NCBI RefSeq assembly: GCF_028595265.1
Contig: NZ_JAQQXP010000002.1
Location: 434,001-498,000, forward strand
Direction: 5' to 3'
From: Alteromonas gilva
GTDB taxonomy: Bacteria; Pseudomonadota; Gammaproteobacteria; Enterobacterales; Alteromonadaceae
DNA: 64,000 bases
In this document: piece after piece, positions 17,868 through 26,223 of the stretch
Layout of the letters: each line of letters opens with the position of its first letter
Position numbering within the stretch: the first letter of the stretch is position 1
Notes under the pieces: generated by a model
Told to the model about the DNA's origin: nothing
What the model saw: the letters and a program-made list of their open reading frames with translations, nothing else
The model's database searches: none
Made by a program: the position numbers and the translations under genes

Positions 17868-19712
17868 ATGAAATATCTGTGCCTTAGGGCGACATTGTTA
17901 TGCCTGTCAGCCTTAATTGCTGCCGGCTGTTCAACCAAGGAACACAGCAGTGATATGCTGGGTCAGAAATTAATGTTGGATATACGCTATTACTGTGCAG
18001 ATGGTACCCCTGCCGAAGCGTGTAAAACGCCGGTAACCACACTGTTACCTGAAATTGCCGACATTATCCGTGAAGGCCGGATCGGCGGCGTCATACTGTT
18101 TGCTGAAAATCTGCAAAATACTGCGCAAATAGTGGAATTGACCTATGCCTTACAAAAAGTCGCAAAGGATGCTGGCCTGCCCCCCCTTTTTATTGCAATT
18201 GATCAGGAAGGTGGCCGGGTAGCGCGCCTGCCGGATAATGTCGCCACCCGATTTGTTGGCAATATGGCGATCGGCGCCACCTACCCGGTGCATCAAACTG
18301 AGTTTGCCAAAAGGGTGAATAAAGGTATCGCCAAAAGTATTGGCCAGTTAGGCTTTAACGTTAATTTTGCGCCCACCGTCGATGTCAATGTGAATGCCGA
18401 TAATCCGGTCATTAACGTGCGCTCCTATGGTGAGTCTGCGCCGCTGGTTGCCGAGCTTGGGGCGGCAGCTGTAGCAGCACTACAGAGTGAAAATATCCTC
18501 AGTGCGCTTAAACATTTCCCCGGACATGGTGATACCCATGTCGATAGCCACACAGGGTTGCCCCGCGTGGAACATGATATAAGTACCATCGAAGAGGTGG
18601 ATCTTTTACCCTTTAGTTATGCTATCGGCCAACCGCAGCCGCCGGCAATGATCATGACGGCCCATATCCAGTATCCGTTACTTGATAACACTGAGTTTAC
18701 CGGTAAAGATGGTCTGCCTACGCTGGTGCCTGCCACGTTGTCACACAAAATTCTCACCGGGCTGCTGCGCGACAAACTTGGTTACCAGGGCATTATTGTA
18801 ACGGACGCCCTGGATATGGCGGGTATCGCTCATTATGTTGACCATCGCGATGCCGTGATACGCACATTTAATGCCGGCGCCGACATTGCGTTGATGCCCT
18901 ATGCTATTCGCAATCCAGCAACAGTGAAACAGTTTTGGCAGCTTTACCAGCAGTGGCTGGATGCTATCGACAATGACGAGCTTAATAGCGATGAGATGGT
19001 CGCCTCTGTGCAGCGCATAGTGGCGGCCAAACGCGCCTTCAGTATTGATGACTATATCGCCAAGCCATTCAGTGAAAGGCTTGCGCAGGCACAGGCGACA
19101 CTACCCTATGCAGAAAACCAGCAAACCGAACGGGCGCTTGCCGCAGCCGCACTCACAAAGGTGTACGATCACGGCGTGCTGCCGCTCAAAGGGCCGGTGA
19201 TGACGCTGGTAATGCCTGACGAAGCCCGTTGTCAGGCCATGTCCGCAGCGTTGATGCACCGTCAGGAGGCGTTGCAATTACAGTGTATTGCCTTAACCGA
19301 CATTACCAGCCGACCGCAATTACCTGACTTAACCAATAGCAGTGCGCTGATCGTCGGCGATATCACGCCCCAGCATAGCCTGGTTGAAATGGGCGGTATG
19401 GCCGACTTATCGACCTGGCGCAACCGGCCAGACAAAACCACCCAATCTCAATGGCTGCGTCGTTTGTTTTCGCAGGCCAGAGTCGAGGGGGTGAAGAGTG
19501 TTTTTGTAGCATTAAGAGCCCCCTACATTATTAGTGACTACCGCGAGTCAGCCGACGCCGCTGTGGCCACCTTTGGTTATAACGTGACTGTTAGCTCAGC
19601 ATCGCAAAACGGTGGAAATCCGGAGGTTAACGGGGCGGTATTTGAGGCACTTGCCGATGGGTTGTTGGGGCTTGCTCCCATGCCCGGGCAGTCACCGGTA
19701 ACCATCCAATAG
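17868..19712 (+). CDS. nagZ: Lipoprotein beta-N-acetylhexosaminidase NagZ (GH3), two-domain form
   Basis: 614 residues, far longer than the about 340-residue cytoplasmic NagZ of enterobacteria and similar to the two-domain secreted Bacillus enzyme. A lipobox (IAAGC, Cys21) predicts membrane anchoring and export. The GH3 catalytic domain (about 25-380) has the family signature with Lys215-His216, His220 and Asp226-Ser-His228 acting as the acid/base dyad, and the nucleophile Asp313 in VTDALDM. The C-terminal domain (about 400-600) has no catalytic motif I can name. NagZ removes GlcNAc from the non-reducing end of muropeptides. The next gene starts 9 bases later, so nagZ, the acyltransferase and perhaps the binding protein form an operon. 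Confidence 0.93.
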   Translation: MKYLCLRATLLCLSALIAAGCSTKEHSSDMLGQKLMLDIRYYCADGTPAEACKTPVTTLLPEIADIIREGRIGGVILFAENLQNTAQIVELTYALQKVAKDAGLPPLFIAIDQEGGRVARLPDNVATRFVGNMAIGATYPVHQTEFAKRVNKGIAKSIGQLGFNVNFAPTVDVNVNADNPVINVRSYGESAPLVAELGAAAVAALQSENILSALKHFPGHGDTHVDSHTGLPRVEHDISTIEEVDLLPFSYAIGQPQPPAMIMTAHIQYPLLDNTEFTGKDGLPTLVPATLSHKILTGLLRDKLGYQGIIVTDALDMAGIAHYVDHRDAVIRTFNAGADIALMPYAIRNPATVKQFWQLYQQWLDAIDNDELNSDEMVASVQRIVAAKRAFSIDDYIAKPFSERLAQAQATLPYAENQQTERALAAAALTKVYDHGVLPLKGPVMTLVMPDEARCQAMSAALMHRQEALQLQCIALTDITSRPQLPDLTNSSALIVGDITPQHSLVEMGGMADLSTWRNRPDKTTQSQWLRRLFSQARVEGVKSVFVALRAPYIISDYRESADAAVATFGYNVTVSSASQNGGNPEVNGAVFEALADGLLGLAPMPGQSPVTIQ

Positions 19713-19721
19713 GCAGGTAGC

Positions 19722-20861
19722 ATGACGCAGCGAATTCGGGCACTGGATGCCTTTCGGGGGTTGGCAATATTTGCCATGGTGTTGGTCAATAACCCGGGCA
19801 CCTGGGGCGCTATTTTCGCGCCACTCAAGCATGCCAGTTGGCATGGTTTAACGCCTACCGACCTGATCTTCCCCGGTTTTATATTTATTATGGGGGTGAC
19901 CATTGCTATTCATTTGCCTCGCGAAGCCGAGCGCCTTGGCAACCGCCTGACAGTGTTGGCAACGGCGGCGAAGCGGGCGCTGATCCTTATCTTACTGGGC
20001 TGGGGGCTTTATTTATTTTGGTACAGTGGCGAGCCCGACTTTAACTGGGTGGAAGATCGGTTGCTCAACCTGCGTTACCTTGGTGTATTACCGCGTCTGG
20101 GATTGGTGTATGTGTTAACGGTAGCCGTGGTATCGGCGCTGCATGGCAAACGACTGGGGGTTGCCGCGCTGGCTTTGCTCGCCGGGTACTGGGCGGCCAT
20201 GACCTTTATCCCTTACAGTGATGCCAGTGGCGAGTTGTACCGGGGAATGTGGGCATTTGGCAATAGCTTTGCGGCCTACCTTGATCATCACCTTCTTGGT
20301 GCACAGCATTTGTATTACAGCAATGCCAGTCCCTTTGCTTTCGATCCGGAAGGCGTATTGTCGACGATACCTGCCGTGGCAACCTGCCTGAGCGGTGTAT
20401 GGGTGGGCCAGTATTTACTGCTGCGCCGGGCGTCAAAAGCTAAGCTATTTATGGTAGCTGCGCTGGCGATTGTGGCAGGCTATGGGTTAGCGGCCTGGGT
20501 ACCGGTGAATAAAGCACTGTGGACACCGACGTTTGTGTTAGTGAGCAGCGGCATGTTGACGATTATTTTGTTGTTGTTTTTATGGCATGAAAATAAATAC
20601 GGCTCACTCGCCGACGGCCATCCGTTGCTCGTAGCGGGAACCAATAGCATTGCTTTTTATATGTTATCCGGCGTGCTGGCCAGACTGGTTTCCATGATTC
20701 AGGTTAATGGCAGCTCTGTTAAGGCCTGGTTTTATGGCGTTGCAGAGGCTTTCATCGGTTGGCCGGAGTTAGCCTCCTTAATTGTCGCGCTGGTCTTTAC
20801 ATTGATTTGTTATGTGCCAATCAGATACATGTACAGTCACAAGATCTTTTGGCGAATTTGA
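19722..20861 (+). CDS. NagX-like/DUF5009 transmembrane acyltransferase (HGSNAT family)
   Basis: 379 residues with about 10 transmembrane helices, of the COG4299 family related to human heparan-alpha-glucosaminide N-acetyltransferase. The start RIRALDAFRGLAIFAMVLVNNPG and the TDLIFPGFIFIMGVTIAI segment (about 45-64) are the usual family marks. Homologues called NagX occur in GlcNAc and chitin utilisation clusters and are thought to acetylate or transport amino sugars across the membrane. Here it lies 9 bases after nagZ, which fits handling of GlcNAc or non-acetylated glucosamine released from the wall. That role is inference. Confidence 0.85.
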   Translation: MTQRIRALDAFRGLAIFAMVLVNNPGTWGAIFAPLKHASWHGLTPTDLIFPGFIFIMGVTIAIHLPREAERLGNRLTVLATAAKRALILILLGWGLYLFWYSGEPDFNWVEDRLLNLRYLGVLPRLGLVYVLTVAVVSALHGKRLGVAALALLAGYWAAMTFIPYSDASGELYRGMWAFGNSFAAYLDHHLLGAQHLYYSNASPFAFDPEGVLSTIPAVATCLSGVWVGQYLLLRRASKAKLFMVAALAIVAGYGLAAWVPVNKALWTPTFVLVSSGMLTIILLLFLWHENKYGSLADGHPLLVAGTNSIAFYMLSGVLARLVSMIQVNGSSVKAWFYGVAEAFIGWPELASLIVALVFTLICYVPIRYMYSHKIFWRI

Positions 20862-20931
20862 GTTTAGCTTGCATGATATGGGGTATATACTGTCGGGCGG
20901 AGTGACAGGGATAACGTGATAAGGGATTATT

Positions 20932-21663
20932 GTGAGACTGATTGTATTGTTCTGTGCAATGTTTGCCGCTTTGCCGGCTTTATCAAACCAGCCGCTAAAC
21001 AAGACAATTACGCTTGCCTCGGCGAAAGACTGGAAACCCTATATCTATGTCAACGCGCAGGGCAAGGTGGCCGGGACTGACTATGATTTACTCCGCAAGA
21101 CGTTGCAGCAATCAGATGTCACGCTGCGTACAGAGAACCTGCCTGAACAACGCCTGGCAAAGCTGATCGAAGAAGGCTCTGTTGGTGTTATTCTCGGCGC
21201 GGCGTTCACCACTGACAGGCACAAGCATAATTACTTCTCAATCCCCTATCGCCGGGAAACGATCGTTTTAGGCTTCAGACGATCGCGTCACAGCGCCTAC
21301 AGCAAGGCGAGCATTACCGACGTATTGGCCGCAGATAAACTGGTTGCCCTGAACAGGAGTGGCTGGTTCGGCGAAGTGCTGAGCGACCAGCTGTTGACCC
21401 GTTATAACAATAATATTGTCCATGCAGAAGGTACTCAACGGCGCTTGCAACTGCTCATGCTTGATCGGGTTGATGCAGTGGTGGGTGACGTAGATGTGCT
21501 TATGGCCGGGGCGCTGGAGTTAGGTATCGACGATTTTGCAGTGTCAGAAATACCCATCCATCAAACCGATGTCCATTTTATGTTTGGTCACAAGCAGGTG
21601 ACTGCCGCTTTTGTGCAGCAGTTTAATCAGTCCTTAGCAGCCTTAATTACGCCCGCCACTTAA
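20932..21663 (+). CDS. Periplasmic solute-binding protein, SBP_bac_3-like
   Basis: 243 residues, GTG start with AAGGGA 6-8 bases before it. A signal peptide covers about residues 1-18 (cleavage after LPALS). The rest matches the bacterial extracellular solute-binding family 3 fold, with DWKPYIYVNAQGKVAGTDYDLL near the start and VGVILGAAFTTDRHKHNYFSIPY in the first lobe. No permease or ATPase gene is linked, so it may be an orphan binding or sensor protein as is common in Alteromonadales. Its place between the nagZ-acyltransferase pair and the carboxypeptidase suggests a cell-wall ligand, without direct proof. Confidence 0.75.
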   Translation: MRLIVLFCAMFAALPALSNQPLNKTITLASAKDWKPYIYVNAQGKVAGTDYDLLRKTLQQSDVTLRTENLPEQRLAKLIEEGSVGVILGAAFTTDRHKHNYFSIPYRRETIVLGFRRSRHSAYSKASITDVLAADKLVALNRSGWFGEVLSDQLLTRYNNNIVHAEGTQRRLQLLMLDRVDAVVGDVDVLMAGALELGIDDFAVSEIPIHQTDVHFMFGHKQVTAAFVQQFNQSLAALITPAT

Positions 21664-21667
21664 CCGT

Positions 21668-23008
21668 TTATAGCTCTATCACCTGACCGTTTAATACCGC
21701 CCATTGGGTATTATCAGCATCAGTCATCAGCCAGTAGGCTGGCGCTCCGGGAAATAACGCAGGGGTATCAAGCGGCTGCGCCAAACAAAGTACCGGCATA
21801 CCAGTTTCGTTGTTGAGCGTACTGCTATCGCCCACAAAGTAGCATACGCCGGCCGCTAATAAGTCGAGATAGTTTGCTTTAGTTAACGTAAAGGGCTCGC
21901 TGAAGTGTTTGGCTTTTAGCGGTAATACCACTGCGTCATAGGCACCCACGGTTTTAAATGCTGACTGCGTTGAGAGATCGCCAATATGGCTGATGCTTCC
22001 ATTACCTCCGGCGTCGATATTAACGCTGATATCACAGGTGTAAGTGGTATGGTGAATGGTTTGTTTAACCTGGCCGAACTTTACATCGGTCAAACCATCC
22101 TCAACGTTGTCCGGGATAGCGTAATAATCGGCCAGGGACTTTTCCTGATAACGGTTACACAGCAAAGCATCCAGGGCGCTGTGCAGCGCTATGACATTCA
22201 TTTTTCTGGCCACCTGGCGGTGCGGATCCTGCGGATGCGCGCCAGATTCGATCAGGATTGTACTTGCGCCGGTGCCAGCAATATTATCGCCAAAAGAACG
22301 CAAGGAGTAGGTGTCGTCGTATCGGCCAATATGGCAGGGTAACCAATGGCTCAGTGTTTCTGCCATACACGCGATTAATTGTTTGGCTCGCAAGCGCGGC
22401 GCATCAACATGTTTATCGGGGTGGAAAGCGGGCGCCAAAAAGGCAATGGTTGACGGGTAGGCGCTGTTCCCGGCGGTGTAATAGGGATTTTGATCATGCA
22501 GATTAAACGCGACATCCGGGTGTAGTTCATTCACCTGTTGCCACAGAATATTGCCTTCCGGCGTCTGCAATTGGCGCGCATCCCGGTTAATATCGATACC
22601 CTGTTCATTGACCCGTGTACAACGCTCGGCCCCGTCCGGGTTTAGCATTGGAATAACATGAATAGTGACCAGGGATTGCCAGTCTGAGGGCAAAGACGTG
22701 GCCGCCAGGTCGGGCAAAATACGCAGCCAGTCGAGTACCGCCGCCGTTGCCGTCGGTTCGTCACCATGCATTTGCGTCCAGGCCAGAATCACCATCGGAC
22801 CATGACCGGTGGTTAACCGATAAATCGGCCGTTGGGCACAAGTGTGGCCCAGTGTGGTTAACGTGATGTCCGCACGTTCGGCCAGGGCTTTAATGATGGG
22901 TTCGATGTCGTTAAAGCGCAGATGCGGCTTATCCAGTTGCCGGTAATTGTGCGTTTGCCAGAGCGTCTCAGCCACCTGAACGGTGGTATGCGGATGGGCA
23001 TTTTTCAT
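21668..23008 (-). CDS. M14-family zinc carboxypeptidase, possibly a murein-peptide amidase
   Basis: 446 residues without a signal peptide, hence cytoplasmic. The M14 metallopeptidase domain occupies about 30-270: zinc ligands His81 and Glu84 (HGDEP) and His171 (NLHDQNP), substrate-binding NRD at 141-143, catalytic Glu254 (LIESGAHP). The C-terminal 170 residues form an extra domain with no motif I recognise. In a peptidoglycan locus, an MpaA-like activity on the gamma-D-glutamyl-diaminopimelate bond is plausible, but MpaA itself is much shorter, so this is inference. The gene is divergent from murR and convergent with the binding-protein gene, whose stop is only 4 bases away. Confidence 0.82.
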   Translation of the reverse strand: MKNAHPHTTVQVAETLWQTHNYRQLDKPHLRFNDIEPIIKALAERADITLTTLGHTCAQRPIYRLTTGHGPMVILAWTQMHGDEPTATAAVLDWLRILPDLAATSLPSDWQSLVTIHVIPMLNPDGAERCTRVNEQGIDINRDARQLQTPEGNILWQQVNELHPDVAFNLHDQNPYYTAGNSAYPSTIAFLAPAFHPDKHVDAPRLRAKQLIACMAETLSHWLPCHIGRYDDTYSLRSFGDNIAGTGASTILIESGAHPQDPHRQVARKMNVIALHSALDALLCNRYQEKSLADYYAIPDNVEDGLTDVKFGQVKQTIHHTTYTCDISVNIDAGGNGSISHIGDLSTQSAFKTVGAYDAVVLPLKAKHFSEPFTLTKANYLDLLAAGVCYFVGDSSTLNNETGMPVLCLAQPLDTPALFPGAPAYWLMTDADNTQWAVLNGQVIEL

Positions 23009-23075
23009 AATTTACATTAACCTTACAGCGACAGTTGCAACGCCGACAGCGCCAAAGGATCCATTAAAAGAGATT

Positions 23076-23118
23076 TTGATATTCTTATCAACTAGTTTAT
23101 ATTTGAATAAAAAATTCA
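23076..23118. promoter_or_regulatory. Two palindromes in the carboxypeptidase-murR divergent gap
   Basis: TTGATA-TTCT-TATCAA at 23076-23091 is a perfect 6-base inverted repeat. TGAAT-AAAAA-ATTCA at 23104-23118 has perfect 5-base arms. Both lie between divergent start codons, next to the gene of an RpiR-type regulator, and are candidate autoregulatory operators. The two half-sites differ, so at most one may belong to MurR. Confidence 0.45.
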
Positions 23119-23197
23119 TGATCGTATTTCTTAAGCAACAGAGACTTAGTTTGCCGCTGTGCAAGGATCTCGGCAATCAATCAGGAACCTAATACTT

Positions 23198-24070
23198 ATG
23201 TCTGCCTTTGTTAAGATAAAAGCCATAAAACATTCGTTGTCCAGCAGTGAGTCGAAGCTGGCCACCTTTACGCTGGATTCGCCCAATGCAGTGCGCGATT
23301 TGTCATCACAGGAATTGGCAAATGTGGTGGGGGTCAGTCAGTCAAGCGTGGTTAAGTTTGCCCAGAAACTGGGTTACAAAGGCTATCCGGCATTTAAACT
23401 TGCAGTGATTGATGCGCTGAACCGTGAGACTCCCAATACCCAGCTGCACGGCAAAATTACGCTGAATGACGGTTTTGAACAAATGGCCGATAAGCTCCTG
23501 AGCAGTAAGATCAGTGTGCTCAATGAAACCCGTAGCCTTAACGAATTGGTTGAGTTTGAGAAAGCCGTCGAGATCATCAAAAACGCCAGACGCATCATGA
23601 TTTGCGGTGTTGGCGGCTCGGCGCTGGTCAGCAAAGATTTTTCTTTTAAGCTACAAAAGTTAGGCATGATGGCCATCGCAGAGGCCGATGGTCATATACA
23701 GTTGGCGCTGGCAGCGACGTTCAATGAGGGCGATGTTGTCATTGCTATATCGGAGTCTGGTGCAACGCGGGAAATTATTAATGTGGTGAACCAGGCAAAA
23801 GAAAATCACGCCAGCGTTATTTCCATTACCAAATATGGCACTACCCCGGTATCAGAACCTGCCGACGTGAAACTCTATTCGGTGGCTGAAGAGGCATCGG
23901 CGCGACTGTCGTCAATTCTGGCCCGCACAGCGCAGGAGCTGATTATTGATATGTTGTTCATTGCCTTAACACAGGCTTCCCGCCCTGGCCGCAAGCTGCT
24001 GGAAAAAACCAACGAAGTGGTTTCACAGTTCAGACGCGGCAGCGGTACTACGCAGAATAATCAGGGGTAA
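23198..24070 (+). CDS. murR: RpiR/MurR-family transcriptional regulator
   Basis: 290 residues from the ATG at 23198. An N-terminal RpiR-type helix-turn-helix (about 1-75, LSSQELANVVGVSQSSVVKF) is followed by a SIS sugar-phosphate binding domain (about 125-255, VGGSALVSKDFSFK and AISESGATREIINVV). MurR of E. coli represses murQP and is released by MurNAc-6-phosphate; the same effector is likely here given murQ close by. A GTG at 23159 extends the frame but adds unmatched residues; AGGA lies 11 bases before the ATG. Its stop overlaps the namZ stop in a convergent arrangement. The exact regulon is not known. Confidence 0.88.
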   Translation: MSAFVKIKAIKHSLSSSESKLATFTLDSPNAVRDLSSQELANVVGVSQSSVVKFAQKLGYKGYPAFKLAVIDALNRETPNTQLHGKITLNDGFEQMADKLLSSKISVLNETRSLNELVEFEKAVEIIKNARRIMICGVGGSALVSKDFSFKLQKLGMMAIAEADGHIQLALAATFNEGDVVIAISESGATREIINVVNQAKENHASVISITKYGTTPVSEPADVKLYSVAEEASARLSSILARTAQELIIDMLFIALTQASRPGRKLLEKTNEVVSQFRRGSGTTQNNQG

Positions 24071-25218
24071 AGCAAATAAGGCTGGCGGCGCGTTTTAAAA
24101 GCCGTGAGGTCAGCCTGCCAGCTCGCGCGAATATCGGCGGCGCTCATACCGCTCTCTAACTGTTGGCGAAGACGGTCGGTACCGCTCAGCAGATCAAAGA
24201 AATCCGGCCGGTCAATAAGCGGTATACCAGCTTGCCTGAACTGCGTAAAGACGCGGTGAAGCAGCGTAATATCAAATCCTTCTATGTCGCTGTCCTGCAA
24301 TAACGCACCATACAACAGTTCTCCCTCAAGCTTTGGATTGGGGGCACTTTCGGGCATCGGACGCGGCGTAAAGTGAAACTCACCCAGTGGTAACTCGTCG
24401 AAGCCAATGACCTGAAAGGGCCATGGTGTGCCGCGGCCAACACTCACCACCGTTGCTTCAAACAGACATAACGACGGGTACAGTCTGACGGCATGATGAT
24501 TGGGTAAATTCGGACTGGGCGCTATGGGTAATGGGTAGTGCATTGACCGGTTATACTGTGCGACAGGAATAACCGTCAGGGATAAATCCTGTGCCGCGTT
24601 TATCCAGCCTTCCCCCTTAATCATCCGGGCCAGTTCGGCCACGGTCATACCATGCAGCAAGGGGATTGGATCCAAGCCCACAAAAGACGCAAACTCTGGA
24701 TCGCGCACGGGGCCATCAACAAAACGGCCATTGGGATTAGGGCGGTCGAGCACGATAAGCGGTATGTGTTGTTCCGCAGCGGCCTCCATTACATAGTGCA
24801 GCGTACTGATATAGGTATAAAAGCGCGCGCCCACATCCTGTATGTCAAACACCAGAACATCGATATCAGCGAGCATGTCGGGGCTGGGCTTTTTATGCTT
24901 ACCATACAATGAACGGATCGGCAGGCCGGTCTTAGGATCTTTACCATCGGTGACTTTTTCGCCGGCGCCGAGTTTACCTCTGAAGCCATGCTCCGGGGCA
25001 AATACTGCCTGTACCGCGATATGTTTACTTATTAAAAAGTCAACCAGATGCAGGCTGTGAGCACGGCTGGTCTGGTTGACGACCAGGCCAACCCGTTGCC
25101 CTTGCAGCAACGGCAGGTAGCGTTCAGGTTGTTCGGCTGCTACCGTGATAGTTGCCTGCACCGTTTGCAGGGCGCTAACAAACAGTATGAAAACGGTTAG
25201 GCAGATTCGGCTAATCAT
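24061..25218 (-). CDS. namZ: Exo-beta-N-acetylmuramidase NamZ (DUF1343)
   Basis: 385 residues with a signal peptide (about 1-22, ending VQA) and one DUF1343 domain. NamZ of Bacillus (YbbC) cleaves MurNAc from the non-reducing end of MurNAc-GlcNAc and so complements NagZ. Family marks are GLVVNQTS (about 44-51), FAPEHGFRG with the putative catalytic glutamate (about 77-85), VFDIQDVGARFYTYISTL (about 126-143) and DRPNPNG (about 164-170). It lies 11 bases after murQ with AAGGCGG before its ATG, so it is third in the symporter-murQ-namZ operon. Its export implies action in the periplasm. Confidence 0.92.
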   Translation of the reverse strand: MISRICLTVFILFVSALQTVQATITVAAEQPERYLPLLQGQRVGLVVNQTSRAHSLHLVDFLISKHIAVQAVFAPEHGFRGKLGAGEKVTDGKDPKTGLPIRSLYGKHKKPSPDMLADIDVLVFDIQDVGARFYTYISTLHYVMEAAAEQHIPLIVLDRPNPNGRFVDGPVRDPEFASFVGLDPIPLLHGMTVAELARMIKGEGWINAAQDLSLTVIPVAQYNRSMHYPLPIAPSPNLPNHHAVRLYPSLCLFEATVVSVGRGTPWPFQVIGFDELPLGEFHFTPRPMPESAPNPKLEGELLYGALLQDSDIEGFDITLLHRVFTQFRQAGIPLIDRPDFFDLLSGTDRLRQQLESGMSAADIRASWQADLTAFKTRRQPYLLYP

Positions 25219-25229
25219 TTGACCGCCTT

Positions 25230-26168
25230 TTACTTTAAACCAGAGTCAACGGCGCGTCGCAAAAAGCCACCATGTTGCGCCAGTAACGATTCGGCATCCT
25301 CGGCATTTTGACCGGTTAAAATCATCAAAATAGCCAGTTTTGCACTGTTATTAGCATCTTTAAGCGCCTGGTCGGCGACGTCTTCTGTGCAGTCTGTTGC
25401 CTGCATCACTATGCGGGTAGCGCGAGCTTTGAGTTTTTGATTGCTGGCGTTAACATCGACCATGAGATTTTCGTAGGTCTTACCCAGTCTAATCATGCTG
25501 GCGGTGCTGATCATGTTGAGTATGAGCTTTTGGGCCGTGCCTGACTTCATACGCGTTGAGCCGGTCAGACATTCTGCACCCACTACCGCACAAATGCCGA
25601 TGCCAGCGCAAGCCATCATAGGTGAGTCCGGGTTACAGGTAACGGCCACCGAGACAGCCGCAAGACTGTTGGCATATTCCATGGCAGCAGTAACGTAGGG
25701 CGTGCGGCCGCTGGCCGACAAACCAATAAGCACATCGTTAGCGGAAAAGTCGATAGCTTTAAGATCTTCAATGCCTTTAGCTGTATCGTCTTCGGCCCCT
25801 TCAACGGCATGTTTAATGGCATGATCGCCGCCGGCAATAATACCGACGACCATTTTATCTGATACACTGAAGGTGGGTTTACACTCAACTGCGTCAAGGA
25901 TCCCCAAACGGCCGCTGGTACCCGCTCCCATATACACAAGACGCCCACCTTTTTGTAAGCGTGGCACAATTGCGTCGACAGCCTTGGCAATATGCGGAAT
26001 AGTTTTGCGCACCGCATCAGCAACACCGGCATCTTCCTGGTTTATTTTTTCGAGTATCTCGATGGTCGGTAAAACGTCGATATCCATCGTTCCCGGGTTG
26101 CGACCTTCAGAGATGATTCTGTTGAGTTGTTCGAGCAGTGTTGCCGAGTGTTTGTCTGTTGTCTGCAT
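25230..26168 (-). CDS. murQ: N-acetylmuramic acid 6-phosphate etherase MurQ
   Basis: 312 residues, the normal length. MurQ removes the lactyl ether of MurNAc-6-phosphate to give GlcNAc-6-phosphate and D-lactate in the cytoplasm. The SIS domain signature MGAGTSGRLGILDAVEC (about 80-96) includes the catalytic-region glutamate, and GLSASGRTPYV (about 149-159) and TGSTRMKSGTAQK (about 201-213) are conserved. It is flanked by the symporter gene (55 bases upstream) and namZ (11 bases downstream). Its substrate has to be phosphorylated inside the cell, which points to the kinase at 29898-30797 because no PTS gene is present. Confidence 0.97.
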   Translation of the reverse strand: MQTTDKHSATLLEQLNRIISEGRNPGTMDIDVLPTIEILEKINQEDAGVADAVRKTIPHIAKAVDAIVPRLQKGGRLVYMGAGTSGRLGILDAVECKPTFSVSDKMVVGIIAGGDHAIKHAVEGAEDDTAKGIEDLKAIDFSANDVLIGLSASGRTPYVTAAMEYANSLAAVSVAVTCNPDSPMMACAGIGICAVVGAECLTGSTRMKSGTAQKLILNMISTASMIRLGKTYENLMVDVNASNQKLKARATRIVMQATDCTEDVADQALKDANNSAKLAILMILTGQNAEDAESLLAQHGGFLRRAVDSGLK

Positions 26169-26223
26169 AATTAAATGCCAACCCTAGGGTTAAACAAAAC
26201 CCACGTTAAGTGCTTCATTCCTT

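Noticed and set aside
20932..21663. Part of an ABC importer for cell-wall peptides
   Set aside because: No permease or ATPase gene lies anywhere near, so only an orphan binding-protein call is supported.
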